The notes: generated by a model from the sequence alone, not told the origin. Shown: positions 15,629 to 27,748, numbered from the stretch's first letter. The stretch is DNA of 64,000 nt from Promicromonospora sukumoe 327MFSha3.1 (GCF_000385135.1 NZ_ARQM01000010.1:1302001-1366000); one strand, 5' to 3'. Made by a program: numbers and translations.

Positions 15629-16600
15629 ATGCGGGCACTGACGCAGGACAGGTACGGCTGGGAACACCTCAGGGTCGGCGAGGTGCCCGACCCGGAGCCC
15701 GGCCAGGGGCAGGTGCTGGTCAAGGTCCGCGCGGCCGGCGTCAACCCCTTCGACTGGCACTACGCCGCCGGCCAGCCGCTGGTCGCGCGCGCGATGATGG
15801 GCACCTTCACCGGCCCGCGCCCGCCGGTCCGCGGCGCCGACCTGTCGGGCGTCGTGGTGGCCGCCGGGCCCGGGGTCACGGCGTTCGCGCCGGGCGACGA
15901 GGTGTTCGGGTTCGGCACCGGCGGCACGTTCGCGGAGCTGGCGCTCGCGGAGGTGGGCAGCATCGCCCGCCGGCCCGTCGACCTGACGCACGTCGAGGCC
16001 GCCGCGATGCCGATGGCCGCCGTCACGGCGCTCCAGTTCCTGCGGGCCGCCGAGCTGCGGGCCGGGCAGCGCATCGCCATCACCGGCGCGGGCGGCGGGA
16101 TCGGGCACTTCGCGGTGCAGATCGCCGCGGCCTGGGGCGCCGAGGTGACGGGGGTGTGCGGCCCGCGCAACGCCGCGATGGTCCGGGAGCTCGGGGCGTC
16201 CGAGGTGATCGACTACACGAAGGACGACTTCACCGCGGGGGAGCGGCGCTTCGACGTCGTCTTCACCAACGCGGGCCGGTACTCCCTGCGGGCGCTCGGC
16301 CGCGTCGTCGTGCCCGGCGGGCTGGTGCTGGCCAACGACGGCAGCCGGGAGGGACTGCTCGGCGCCATGCCGGAGCTGATGACGGCGCCCCTGGTCTCGC
16401 GGATGCGCCCGTACCGGATCCTGAACGTCTCGGCGACGACCAGCGGCGAGGACCTCGGCGTCCTGGACGGCCTCGTGGCCGACGGCGTGCTGCTGCCCAT
16501 CGTCAGCGCGACCTACCCGCTGGAGCGCGCCGTCGACGCGATCCGGCAGGTCGCCGGGCACGGGCACGCGCGCGGCAAGCTGGTCCTCACGATCGGCTGA
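15629..16600 (+). CDS. NAD(P)-dependent MDR-family oxidoreductase (quinone reductase-like)
   Basis: 323 aa from the ATG at 15629, with AGGAGG 6 bases upstream. It has the zinc-independent MDR pattern: AAGVNPFDWHYAAG, a GroES-like N-terminal domain with GADLSGVVVAAGPGV, and the Rossmann motif GAGGGIGHFAVQIAAAWGAEV. The Cys and His zinc ligands of classical alcohol dehydrogenases are absent. It probably reduces quinones or enones with NADPH. The C-terminal HARGKLVLTI is the usual family end. Confidence 0.88.
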   Translation: MRALTQDRYGWEHLRVGEVPDPEPGQGQVLVKVRAAGVNPFDWHYAAGQPLVARAMMGTFTGPRPPVRGADLSGVVVAAGPGVTAFAPGDEVFGFGTGGTFAELALAEVGSIARRPVDLTHVEAAAMPMAAVTALQFLRAAELRAGQRIAITGAGGGIGHFAVQIAAAWGAEVTGVCGPRNAAMVRELGASEVIDYTKDDFTAGERRFDVVFTNAGRYSLRALGRVVVPGGLVLANDGSREGLLGAMPELMTAPLVSRMRPYRILNVSATTSGEDLGVLDGLVADGVLLPIVSATYPLERAVDAIRQVAGHGHARGKLVLTIG

Positions 16601-16704
16601 CCGGCCGCCCGACCGCCCGCCTCGGCGTCGTCCGGACGGCTCTGTCCGGCCGCCGGAGAGTGCCCAAGATCACGTTCGGGAACAAACCTGGCGTCCCGTA
16701 TGCT

Positions 16705-16880
16705 TTCCCTCCGTTGGAGGGGAGTACCTCGTAACGGTCAGGTCGTCATCACAGCTGCCAGTGACGCCAGCTCGGCCCGGCCGGCCCGTGGTGCACCGTC
16801 GCCTGGTCTCGTCCAGGCTGGTGCACGGGCGGGCGAGGAAGACCTCCGGTGCCCTGCTGTGCTCACCGGAGGCTAGATGC
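16705..16880 (+). promoter_or_regulatory. yybP-ykoY (Mn2+) riboswitch leader of terC
   Basis: The 314-bp space before terC holds a structured leader. It contains the hallmark GGGGAGTA (16719-16726) followed by AACGGTCAGGTCGTCA, then a GC-rich domain and GCGAGGAAGACCTCCGG (from about 16833). At its 3' end CCTCCGGTG/CACCGGAGG forms a hairpin, and CCTCCG near 16709-16714 can pair with the 3' CGGAGG to close P1. This layout and its place before a TerC-family gene match the yybP-ykoY class, which senses Mn2+. A -10 element TATGCT is at 16700-16705. Boundaries are approximate; a covariance-model search would settle them. Confidence 0.72.
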
Positions 16881-16914
16881 GATCGCGCGTTCCTCCCTGT
16901 TCCGGAAGGAAGCA

Positions 16915-17955
16915 ATGGTCCACGAACTGCCCGTGACCTTCGAACTGATCTCCCTCGGTGCGATGGTCCTGCTGCTCGTCGCCGATCTCCTCATCGTCGG
17001 ACGGCGCCCCCATGTCCCGACCATGAAGGAGAGCGCCATCTGGGTGAGCTTCTACGTGGGCCTCGCCGTCGTCTACGGCCTCGTCGTCTGGGCCGTCGGC
17101 GGCCTCACCCCGGCGGCGGAGTTCTACGCCGGGTGGCTCATGGAGTACTCCCTGAGCGTCGACAACCTCTTCGTCTTCGTCATCATCATGGCGAGGTTCG
17201 CCGTGCCGCGGGACCAGCAGCAGCAGGTGCTCATGGTGGGCATCATCATGGCGCTGGTCTTCCGGGCCGCGTTCATCCTCGCGGGCGCCGCCCTGCTCGA
17301 GCAGTTCACCTGGCTCTTCTACATCTTCGGCGCGTTCCTCCTGTACACGGCCGTGCAGCAGGCGATCCCGGAGAAGGAGGAGGAGCAGGACGACTTCAAG
17401 GAGAACGCCCTCATCCGGGTCATGCGGCGCGTGCTGCCGCTGCACCACCAGTACAACGGCTCCAGCCTGCGGACCACCGTCGACGGCCGCCGGCTCTTCA
17501 CGCCGATGATCATCGTGTTCCTGGCGATCGGCTCGACGGACGTGCTGTTCGCGCTCGACTCGATCCCGGCGATCTTCGGCATCACGCGGGACCCGTTCAT
17601 CGTGTTCGCCACCAACCTGTTCGCGCTGATGGGCCTGCGCCAGCTCTACTTCCTGCTGGGCGGCCTGCTCGACCGGCTGGTGTACCTGCCCTACGCGCTG
17701 TCGGCCATCCTCGGCTTCATCGGGATCAAGCTGGTCCTCGAGGCCCTGCACACCAACTCGATCTCGTGGATCAACGGCGGCGAGGGCTTCCACTGGGCGC
17801 CCGAGATCCCGATCTGGCTGTCGCTCACGGTGATCGTGGCGTCCCTGGCGATCGGCACGGTGGCCAGCCTCGCCAAGTCGGCGTACGACGCGCGCGTCGA
17901 GGCCGCCCGGCCCGCCCCGGAGCCGGAGCCGGCGTCGGAGGACGTCTCCAAGTGA
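16915..17955 (+). CDS. TerC/Alx-family integral membrane metal-ion exporter
   Basis: 346 aa from the ATG at 16915 (GGAAGGA 6-8 bases upstream). About eight hydrophobic spans are visible, with the TerC signatures EYSLSVDNLFVFVIIMARF and FLAIGSTDVLFALDSIPAIFGIT, whose acidic residues are metal-site candidates. Family members (Alx/MeeF-type) export Mn2+ and help metalate secreted proteins. The yybP-ykoY leader upstream agrees with Mn2+ control. The gene ends at a strong hairpin shared with the convergent gene. Confidence 0.92.
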   Translation: MVHELPVTFELISLGAMVLLLVADLLIVGRRPHVPTMKESAIWVSFYVGLAVVYGLVVWAVGGLTPAAEFYAGWLMEYSLSVDNLFVFVIIMARFAVPRDQQQQVLMVGIIMALVFRAAFILAGAALLEQFTWLFYIFGAFLLYTAVQQAIPEKEEEQDDFKENALIRVMRRVLPLHHQYNGSSLRTTVDGRRLFTPMIIVFLAIGSTDVLFALDSIPAIFGITRDPFIVFATNLFALMGLRQLYFLLGGLLDRLVYLPYALSAILGFIGIKLVLEALHTNSISWINGGEGFHWAPEIPIWLSLTVIVASLAIGTVASLAKSAYDARVEAARPAPEPEPASEDVSK

Positions 17956-17972
17956 CGCGCTGACGCACAGCG

Positions 17973-18020
17973 GCAGGCCGGAGGCCGCGTCCCCAGCAGG
18001 GGGCGCGGCCTCCGGCCTGC
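17973..18020. terminator. Bidirectional hairpin terminator
   Basis: Two perfect 17-bp arms (17973-17989 and 18004-18020; GCAGGCCGGAGGCCGCG and its complement) enclose a 14-base loop between the convergent terC and the gene ending at 18038. There is no U-tract, as is common in actinobacteria. Confidence 0.8.
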
Positions 18021-18037
18021 GCGCGGTCAGCGCCCGT

Positions 18038-18901
18038 TCAGACCACCGTGTAGTCCACGTCGATCGAGAAGATCTCGCGGTCCCCGGACCGGATGGTCCC
18101 GGTGAACGCCTGGGGGTGCGCGTCGGGCTCGGCGGGCGCCGAGGGCTCGACGTCCACCGTGCAGGTCTCCCCGGCCGTGGCCAGGTTGTCCGCCCGCAGC
18201 CGGAACATCCCCGGCTGCCAGGAGGCGTCGGGGCCCGCCGCCGCCTCCAGCACGTGGTCGAACAGCGCGAACGCGGCGTACCCGGCCACCGACACCGGCA
18301 GCGCCGGAAAGCCGTCGAAGTGCCCGCGACACATCGCCGCCTCCACGGCGAGCTTCGCCGTGGCGCTGTGCGCGTCGGCCGCGACGTCGACCAGCGGGGC
18401 CGGCGCGGCGTACGGGTTGGCCGGCTCCGTCGCGTCGGGGGCCCGGGCCGGGCCCATCATCCGCCGGAACACCGGGACCGTCATGACCAGGTACTCCACG
18501 TCCATCTGCGCCACGAGGTTGCCCTGGGGGTCCCGGAGCTCGGTCTGGGCCTCCGCCCGGTTGCGGCCGGTCATCAGGGCGCTCGCGGTCCCGATGAGCC
18601 TGGTCGGTGAGCTCACGCGCGGGAACATCCGGCCGATGCCGCGGTGCGCGAGGTAGTAGTGCCGCTTGGTGCTGGGGTTGGTCGTGGCCGCGGCGCACAG
18701 GCCGAGGATGGCGAGGTGCCGGCCCGCCTCCGCGATCCCGACGACGGGTGCCTGTCGTCCCGTGGGGGACTGAACAGGGACGGTGGCGCTGGTCAGCCCC
18801 GGTTCCGGGCTGAGCAGGTCGCCAAGTGCGTAGTAGGGCGGCGTCACGCAGATGCGCGGGCCGATCTCACCGTAGCCAACCGTGCTGTCGACAGAGGTCA
18901 T
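18038..18901 (-). CDS. Conserved hypothetical protein, possible double hotdog fold
   Basis: 287 aa with no signal peptide. I do not recognise the family with confidence. AEAGRHLAILGLCAAATTNP followed by RHYYLAHRGI, and a second part with beta-rich ends (AFTGTIRSGDREIFSIDVDYTVV), suggest a thioesterase/dehydratase-like (hotdog) arrangement of two repeats. That reading is tentative. GGGGAGG 6 bases before the ATG is a strong ribosome site. The 140-bp upstream space is unusually AT-rich for this genome and probably carries its promoter. Confidence 0.6.
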   Translation of the reverse strand: MTSVDSTVGYGEIGPRICVTPPYYALGDLLSPEPGLTSATVPVQSPTGRQAPVVGIAEAGRHLAILGLCAAATTNPSTKRHYYLAHRGIGRMFPRVSSPTRLIGTASALMTGRNRAEAQTELRDPQGNLVAQMDVEYLVMTVPVFRRMMGPARAPDATEPANPYAAPAPLVDVAADAHSATAKLAVEAAMCRGHFDGFPALPVSVAGYAAFALFDHVLEAAAGPDASWQPGMFRLRADNLATAGETCTVDVEPSAPAEPDAHPQAFTGTIRSGDREIFSIDVDYTVV

Positions 18902-19041
18902 GCGGTGCCTCCCCGAACGTAACCAGCAGAGTCCGAACAGGCATCATGTGCACCAAGAAGCGCGCCACGCCATGGTTCGAACGTGACTATTAGGTAAAAA
19001 CCTCTGTATGAATTGTGATGGGGTGAAGTTTTCCGACTTGT

Positions 19042-19323
19042 CTAGTCCGCGAAACCACCGATCACGACGTTCCACTGCTGCACGCCGCGCTCGCCGATGA
19101 CGCCCGCGTGCGCGAACGGGTCCGCGTCCAGGGCGGCCAGCGCGGCCTCGGCCGACTCAGCCTCCACGACCAGCAGGGCCCGGGACCCGTCGTCGAGGGG
19201 GCCCGAGGCGCGCACGACGCCGTCCGCGTTCAGCCGCCGCAGGAAGTCCCGGTGGCTGGGCCGGACCTCGTCGCGGGTCGCCACGTCGTCGGTGTAGGTG
19301 TAGCTCACGGCGTAGGTGCTCAT
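19042..19323 (-). CDS. YciI-family protein
   Basis: 93 aa, with the YciI/muconolactone-isomerase-like ferredoxin fold: RPSHRDFLRRLNADGVVRASGPLDDGS contains the family's conserved His and the GP turn, followed by LLVVEAESAEAALAALDADPF. Its function is not known; some relatives are dehalogenase- or isomerase-like. It is divergent from sthA, 88 bp away. Confidence 0.85.
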   Translation of the reverse strand: MSTYAVSYTYTDDVATRDEVRPSHRDFLRRLNADGVVRASGPLDDGSRALLVVEAESAEAALAALDADPFAHAGVIGERGVQQWNVVIGGFAD

Positions 19324-19411
19324 GGGCGCAGCCTGCCATCCGGTTCGGCGAGCCGGTTAATTCTTGATGAAGACGCTCGTCACGGACCCGCCCGCACCCC
19401 AGACTCTGAGC

Positions 19412-20830
19412 ATGGACGCACGTGAGAACCACTTCGACCTCGTCGTGATCGGCTCCGGCCCCGGTGGCCAGAAGGCCGCGATCGGCGCCGCCAAGCTGGG
19501 CAGGCGCGTGGCGGTGGTGGAACGGCGGGACCAGGTCGGCGGCGTGAGCCTGCACACCGGGACCATCCCGTCCAAGACGCTCCGCGAGGCGGTGCTCTAC
19601 CTGACGGGCCTGCAGATGCGCGACGTCTACGGCTCCAGCTACCGGCTCAAGGAGCACATCACGGTGCCCGACCTCCTCGCCCGGCTGCAGCACGTCATCG
19701 GGCGCGAGATCGAGATCGTCCGCAACCAGCTCGCCCGCAACCACGTCGAGACCGTCGTGGGCACCGCCCGGTTCACCGGGCCGCACGACATCGAGGTGGC
19801 CGACGCCGAGGGCGACGTCGTGCGGCGGCTGACCGCCGACAAGGTGGTCGTCGCGGTCGGTACCGCCCCCGCGCGCCCCGCCAACATCGCGTTCGACGGC
19901 GTCCGCGTCGTCGACTCCGACGGCATCCTCGACGTCAGCGAGGTGCCCCGGACCATGGTCGTGGTCGGCGCCGGCGTGATCGGCATCGAGTACGCCTCGC
20001 TTTTCGCCGCGCTCGGCACCCGGGTCACCGTGGTCGAGGCGCGCGACAAGATCCTCGACTTCTGCGACTCCGAGGTCGTCGAGGCGCTCAAGTTCCAGCT
20101 CCGCGACCTCTCGGTCACGTTCCGGCTGGGGGAGAAGGTCGAGTCGGTCACCGCGGGGGAGAACGGCACCGTCACCACGCTGGCCTCCGGCAAGCGGGTC
20201 CCCGCCGACTGCGTGCTCTACTCCGCCGGCCGGCAGGGCTGCACCGACGGCCTCGACCTCGCCGCCGCCGGGCTGGAGGCCGACCACCGCGGCCGGCTCC
20301 AGGTGGACAAGCAGTTCCGCACCGACGTCGAGCACATCTACGCCGTCGGCGACGTCATCGGGTTCCCGGCGCTCGCGGCGACGTCCCAGGAGCAGGGGCG
20401 GCTGGCCGCGTACCACGCGTTCGGCGAGCCGGTCTCCTCCGTGCTGGAGCTGCAGCCCATCGGCATCTACACGATCCCGGAGATCTCCTACTGCGGGGAC
20501 ACCGAGGACCAGCTCACCACCGCGGGCGTGCCGTACGAGGTGGGGGTGGCGCGCTACCGCGAGCTGGCGCGCGGGCAGATCGTGGGCGACTCCTACGGGA
20601 TGCTCAAGCTGCTGGTCTCGACCGAGGACCGCCGCGTGCTGGGTGTGCACGTGTTCGGGACGGGCGCCACGGAGATCATCCACATCGGGCAGGCGATCAT
20701 GACCACGGGCGGCACCGTGGACCACCTGGTCGACACGGTCTTCAACTACCCGACGCTGGCGGAGGCGTACAAGGTCGCCGCCCTGGACGCGACGAACAAG
20801 ATGCGCGACGTGGAGCGGTTCGGGCTCTGA
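19412..20830 (+). CDS. sthA: Si-specific soluble NAD(P)+ transhydrogenase
   Basis: 472 aa from the ATG at 19412. The FAD motif GSGPGG is at residues 14-19. The region that in disulfide reductases holds CxxxxC reads [18 protein letters not shown], lacking both Cys, as expected for SthA. The NAD(P) Rossmann motif is [19 protein letters not shown], and the C-terminal dimerisation domain lacks the His-Glu pair of lipoamide dehydrogenase. The enzyme passes hydride between NADPH and NAD+ in the cytosol and could drain NADPH made by the zwf/opcA pathway encoded in the same window. An upstream in-frame ATG at 19364 lacks FAD-domain homology and was not chosen. Confidence 0.93.
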   Translation: MDARENHFDLVVIGSGPGGQKAAIGAAKLGRRVAVVERRDQVGGVSLHTGTIPSKTLREAVLYLTGLQMRDVYGSSYRLKEHITVPDLLARLQHVIGREIEIVRNQLARNHVETVVGTARFTGPHDIEVADAEGDVVRRLTADKVVVAVGTAPARPANIAFDGVRVVDSDGILDVSEVPRTMVVVGAGVIGIEYASLFAALGTRVTVVEARDKILDFCDSEVVEALKFQLRDLSVTFRLGEKVESVTAGENGTVTTLASGKRVPADCVLYSAGRQGCTDGLDLAAAGLEADHRGRLQVDKQFRTDVEHIYAVGDVIGFPALAATSQEQGRLAAYHAFGEPVSSVLELQPIGIYTIPEISYCGDTEDQLTTAGVPYEVGVARYRELARGQIVGDSYGMLKLLVSTEDRRVLGVHVFGTGATEIIHIGQAIMTTGGTVDHLVDTVFNYPTLAEAYKVAALDATNKMRDVERFGL

Positions 20831-20862
20831 CCCGGCCGCCGTCGGCGCGGGCCCCGGCGCGG

Positions 20863-20910
20863 CGCACGAGGGCGCCCGCCCACCGGGAGGTGGACGGGCG
20901 CCCTCGTGCG
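20863..20910. terminator. Bidirectional terminator between sthA and the HhH-like gene
   Basis: CGCACGAGGGCGCCCG and its exact complement, extended by CCACC/GGTGG, form a hairpin of more than 20 bp between convergent stop codons at 20830 and 20929. Confidence 0.82.
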
Positions 20911-20928
20911 TGACCGGTGCGGCGGGTG

Positions 20929-21165
20929 CTACTTGTCGCCGGCGATCGCGGGCACCTCGGCGTCCGCGAGGGTCACGAGCGCCTGGGCGTGCACGGCGTG
21001 CTGCCAGTTGCCCAGGTCCGCGACCGTCTTGATCTTCAGCTCGGCGAGCATCTCGTCGTGCTTGGGCGTGAGGCCGAGCAGCGCCGACGGCGGCGCCGCG
21101 AGGATCGCGGCGATGCTCTGGTCCTTGTAGGCCTTGTCGACGAGCTTGTTCAGGTTCAGGCTCAC
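20929..21165 (-). CDS. Small helix-hairpin-helix-like protein
   Basis: 78 aa from a GTG with AGGCAGG upstream. Two short helical repeats are visible: KAYKDQSIAAILAAPPSALLGLTPKHDEML and LKIKTVADLGNWQHAVHAQALVTLAD. The 'AELKIKTVADLG' turn resembles helix-hairpin-helix modules as in DUF4332-type proteins. A role in DNA or RNA contact is possible but not shown. Low-charge, soluble, no signal peptide. Confidence 0.7.
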   Translation of the reverse strand: MSLNLNKLVDKAYKDQSIAAILAAPPSALLGLTPKHDEMLAELKIKTVADLGNWQHAVHAQALVTLADAEVPAIAGDK

Positions 21166-21370
21166 GTGCCTGCCTTTCGTCCGTGCGGTCGTGGAGCGGC
21201 CGGGTTCTCACCCGGCCGAGGGAAGGATGTCGCGATCGAGGGCGGTATGCAACTTATGCCCGCATTGTCGGACTGGCTCCGATCTGTCCTCACCCGCTTT
21301 GTTACCGGGGCGGCCGAGTCTGCTCCCACCTCTTGCAGACCTGGACGTTCGTCCGGTTGACTTGCTCATC

Positions 21371-24166
21371 GTGGTGGTCTCGGACGTCTCGACCAGGCTG
21401 GCTGCCGCGGTCCGGGCCGCCCGTTCGGCGGTAGGCCGTGGCTCGCTCCCGGCTGCGGTCCAGGCCGTCCCGGGCGACGGCGCCCGGTGGCCGGCCGTGC
21501 TGCTCGACCCGGCCCGCGCGGTCGTCCCGTTCATGGGCCGCGAGCAGGAGCTCGACGACCTCGGCCGGTGGGCCGACACCGACGCCCCCGTCAGGCTGCG
21601 CCTCGTCGTCGCCCCCGCCGGATTCGGCAAGACGCGGCTCGCGAGCGAGTTCGGCGACCGGCTGGGCCAGGCCGGCTGGACCGTCGTCCCGGTGCCGATC
21701 GGCCGCGAGGTCGCCACGGTCCGCGCACGCCCGCAGGGTGACGTCCTGTTCGTGATCGACGACGCCGCCACCCGGCTCGGCCTGGGCGCGCTGCTCGACG
21801 TTCTCGCCCGCCCCGCCCGCGGCCGCACCCGCGTGCTCCTGCTCGCCCGCGTCGCCGGGGAGTGGCTGCGCCGGCTGCGCTGGAGCTCCACGCTGTGGGC
21901 CCGGCTCGAGCGCGGCGACGCCACGCAGACGGCCCTGGACCTGCCGCTGTCCCACGACCTGCCCGACGCCGCCGTGCTGGAGGCCGCGCTCGCCGCGTTC
22001 GCCGGGCACCTCGGCGTCCAGGACCCGGGCCCCGGCGTCGTGCCCGCCCAGGAGCCGGACCGCGGCAACCGCGTGGTCGACCTGCACGCCGCCGCTGCGC
22101 TCGCCGCCCTCGCGGGGACGGGCGTGCCGCTCCCCGCGGACCAGCCCAGCCCGGTGCGCGGGCTCCTGACGGCGGCCGCGGACTCGTGGGCCAGGTCGGC
22201 CCGGGAGGCGGGCCTGGAGCTGAGCCTGGACGAGGTCCAGGACGTCGTCGCGGCGGCCTGCCTGCTCGGGGTGGACGACGCCGCGGGCGCGCGCGACGTG
22301 CTGCGCCGGGTGGTGCCCGGCGTGCCCGCCCGCGTGGGCGCACGCTGGCTGCTGGGCCTGCCCACCGTCGTGGCGGAGCTCGGGCCGAGCCCCGCCGGGC
22401 CGGACCGGCTCGGCGACCTGCTCCTCACCGACCGGCTCGGCCGCTCGGTCTCCCTTGTCGGCTCGTGCACGTGGGGCCTGTCGCGCAGGAGCGCCCTGCG
22501 GGTGGTGCGCGTCGCCCGGCGGCTGGAGGTCGAGCTGTCCGAGGTGCCGGCCGCCACCGCGCTGGCCGGCGAGCTCCTGCGCCGGGCCACCGACTCCGCC
22601 GGGGACGACCCGCGCACGCTGCGGGCCGCGTTCCTGCTCAAGCGGCGCGCCGTGATCGACGCCTCGGTCGACGACGTGCACCGGGGCGAGCGGCTGGTCG
22701 AGGTGGCCAGGGACGCCGTCGGCCGCGCGGAGGCGCTGGTCGACCTCGGTACCGCGCTGCGGGACGTCGCGCGGGTGACGGAGTCGCTGGACGTGCTGGA
22801 CGCGGGCGTCGAGGCCTGGCGGCGCATCGCCGCCGGCGACCCGGACCGCTACCGCACCGCGCTGGTCTCGGCGATCAACGCCATGGGCAGCGCGCGCTGG
22901 CGGGCCGGGCACACGCAGGCCGCGCTGGCCGCGCACCGGGAGGCCCTCGAGCTGGTCCGGGCCGCCCCCGAGCGCGACCGGTCGTGGTGCGAGGCCGAGA
23001 TGGCGCGCGTGCTGATCAGCCTCAACGTGGTGCAGAACGACACGGGCACGATCCAGGAGGAGGACGACACCTTCGCCGAGCTGCTCCCGATCCTGCGCAA
23101 CCTGGTCGAGCGCGACCCGCGGCAGTGGTCGGTGTTCCTGACCACCGCGTTGTCCAACCGGTCGGTGACGCTCACCGAGAGCCGGCCGCAGCAGGCGGTG
23201 CCGTTCGCGCTGGAGGCCGTCGAGCTCAGCCGCCGGATGGTGCTGGAGGCTCCGCAGCGGCACCGCAACGAGCTCGGGTTCGCGCTGACCAACCTGGCCA
23301 ACGCCTACGCGGCGCTGGGCCGGGACCGGGAGGCCGTGGAGCCGCTCACCGAGGCCGCCGCCGTCCGGCGCGAGCTGGTCCGGGAGAACCCCGCCACGCA
23401 CACCTGGACGCTCGCCTACACGCTCGCCTCGCTCGGCGCGGTCAAGTCGCGCCTGGGCGACCTGGACGAGGCCGTCTCGCTCGAGCGGGAGGCCGTGCTG
23501 CTGCGCCGTCGCCTCGCCCGCGAGCACCCGGCGCGGTACCGCCGGATGCTCGCGGCGTCCCTCTCCAACCTCGCGGTCACGCACTCGCGGGCCGGTGAGC
23601 CGGAGGAGGCGCTGCCGCTGGAGCAGGAGGCCGTGGCGATCCGGCGCGGCCTCGCGGAGGAGGGCCAGCCGGGCGAGGAGCACCTGGCGCACTCGCTGTC
23701 CAACCTGGGCGTGCTCTACGCCGAGCTCGGCCGGGCCGCCGACGCCGTGGCGCCCACCAAGGAGGCCGTGGAGCGGCTCCGCCGGCTCGCGGGGGAGGAC
23801 CCCGGCCGCTTCGAGCCCGCCCTGGCGAACGCGCTCCTCAACCTCGGCGCGGCCCTCATCGACGCCGGCCGCCTGAAGGAGGGCGTGGAGCCGACGACGG
23901 AGGCCGTGCGCCTGCGCCGCGAGCTCGCCCGCCGCAGCCCCGACGTGCACCTGCCGGGGCTCGCGGCCGCGCTGACGAACCTCGTCTCCGTGCACCTCGA
24001 CCTCGGGATGACGGACCCGGCGGCGGAGTACGCGCAGGAGGTCGTCGCGGTCCGCCGGCGGCTCGTCGACGGCTCCTACGCCCACGAGCAGGACCTCCTG
24101 CGAGCCCTGGACCTGCAGGCTCGCGTGCGCCGGACGGGCCCCGTCGAGGGCCGCGCGATCCGCTGA
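21371..24166 (+). CDS. STAND-type ATPase with C-terminal TPR array
   Basis: About 931 aa. An NTPase domain begins with GREQELDDLGRW and has Walker A APAGFGKT near residues 81-88 and a Walker B-like VLFVIDDAA near 125-133. A helical middle follows. From about residue 500 to the end there are repeated 40-45-residue TPR units (LANAYAALGRDREAVEPLTEA, SNLGVLYAELGRAADAV, LLNLGAALIDAGRLKEGVEP). Such STAND proteins are signal-responsive scaffolds; some act in phage defence. No C-terminal effector or DNA-binding domain is visible. The start is uncertain: the frame is open from 21134, but codon use upstream of 21371 is atypical (several Cys and Ser codons), so the GTG at 21371 is preferred. It stands alone before uvrA. 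Confidence 0.75.
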   Translation: MVVSDVSTRLAAAVRAARSAVGRGSLPAAVQAVPGDGARWPAVLLDPARAVVPFMGREQELDDLGRWADTDAPVRLRLVVAPAGFGKTRLASEFGDRLGQAGWTVVPVPIGREVATVRARPQGDVLFVIDDAATRLGLGALLDVLARPARGRTRVLLLARVAGEWLRRLRWSSTLWARLERGDATQTALDLPLSHDLPDAAVLEAALAAFAGHLGVQDPGPGVVPAQEPDRGNRVVDLHAAAALAALAGTGVPLPADQPSPVRGLLTAAADSWARSAREAGLELSLDEVQDVVAAACLLGVDDAAGARDVLRRVVPGVPARVGARWLLGLPTVVAELGPSPAGPDRLGDLLLTDRLGRSVSLVGSCTWGLSRRSALRVVRVARRLEVELSEVPAATALAGELLRRATDSAGDDPRTLRAAFLLKRRAVIDASVDDVHRGERLVEVARDAVGRAEALVDLGTALRDVARVTESLDVLDAGVEAWRRIAAGDPDRYRTALVSAINAMGSARWRAGHTQAALAAHREALELVRAAPERDRSWCEAEMARVLISLNVVQNDTGTIQEEDDTFAELLPILRNLVERDPRQWSVFLTTALSNRSVTLTESRPQQAVPFALEAVELSRRMVLEAPQRHRNELGFALTNLANAYAALGRDREAVEPLTEAAAVRRELVRENPATHTWTLAYTLASLGAVKSRLGDLDEAVSLEREAVLLRRRLAREHPARYRRMLAASLSNLAVTHSRAGEPEEALPLEQEAVAIRRGLAEEGQPGEEHLAHSLSNLGVLYAELGRAADAVAPTKEAVERLRRLAGEDPGRFEPALANALLNLGAALIDAGRLKEGVEPTTEAVRLRRELARRSPDVHLPGLAAALTNLVSVHLDLGMTDPAAEYAQEVVAVRRRLVDGSYAHEQDLLRALDLQARVRRTGPVEGRAIR

Positions 24167-24219
24167 ACGACGCGGGTGTGACGAGTCTGCCAGTGTGATC
24201 CATAGAACAGGCGTGCGAA

Positions 24220-24241
24220 TGTCGGTGGCGCGCCCTAGGAT
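24220..24241 (+). promoter_or_regulatory. RecA-independent DNA-damage (PafBC-type) promoter of uvrA
   Basis: TGTCGGTGG (24220-24228), 7 bases, TAGGAT (24236-24241), then 6 bases to the GTG start. Element order and spacing equal those before uvrB and uvrC, with G at the motif's purine position. Confidence 0.72.
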
Positions 24242-24247
24242 GCCTCT

Positions 24248-27193
<2,946 letters not shown>

Positions 27194-27247
27194 GACTCGC
27201 GGCGTGTCGTGCGGGGCGAAGTGATGGCCTGCGGGCCGGGCGCACCC

Positions 27248-27253
27248 TAGGGT
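27248..27253 (+). promoter_or_regulatory. -10 element of a probably leaderless OsmC gene
   Basis: TAGGGT lies exactly 6 bases before the ATG at 27260 and no Shine-Dalgarno sequence is present. Unlike the uvr genes there is no TGTCRGTGG element upstream. Confidence 0.45.
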
Positions 27254-27259
27254 GAGTCC

Positions 27260-27748
27260 ATGAGCGGAGCCACGCATGACTACGCCGTGACGGTGCGGTG
27301 GACCGGCGCGGGGGACACGGGTACGTCCTCGTACACCGCGTACTCGCGCGACCACGAGATCGACCTGGCCCACAAGCCGCCCCTGCTGGGCTCGGCGGAC
27401 CCGGCGTTCCGGGGCGACCCGGGCCGGTACAACCCCGAGGAGCTATTCGTCGTCAGCCTGAGCCAGTGCCACATGCTGTGGTTCCTGCACCTGGCGGCGG
27501 AGTCCGGCCTGATCGTGCGCGAGTACACGGACGCGGCGACCGGCACCATGCGCGTGGAGTCGCGGGGCGAGGGTGCGTTCACCGACGTGACGCTGCACCC
27601 GCGCGTCGTGGCGGACGCTGGCGAGCTCGCCACCGACGAGCACGTGGCCGCCCTGCACCACAAGGCGCACGCGATGTGCTTCATCTCGCGGTCGGTGAAC
27701 TTCCCGGTGCACGTGGCGCCGGTGCCGCTCGCCGTCGGCGCGGCGTGA
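27260..27748 (+). CDS. OsmC-family peroxiredoxin-like protein
   Basis: 162 aa with the OsmC/Ohr fold. Two conserved reactive Cys positions are present: SLSQCHMLWFLHLA and HAMCFISRSVNFPV. Family members reduce organic hydroperoxides with low-molecular-weight or lipoyl thiols. The N-terminal YTAYSRDHEIDLAHKPPLLGSADPAFRGD is typical of the YhfA/OsmC-like branch rather than Ohr. Its stop codon lies inside a 14-bp tandem repeat. Confidence 0.9.
   Translation: MSGATHDYAVTVRWTGAGDTGTSSYTAYSRDHEIDLAHKPPLLGSADPAFRGDPGRYNPEELFVVSLSQCHMLWFLHLAAESGLIVREYTDAATGTMRVESRGEGAFTDVTLHPRVVADAGELATDEHVAALHHKAHAMCFISRSVNFPVHVAPVPLAVGAA

Noticed and set aside
12097-15744. 1215-codon minus-strand frame opposite pcp and uvrB
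   Set aside because: Same artefact: no start context, no domains, and the opposite strand encodes conserved enzymes.
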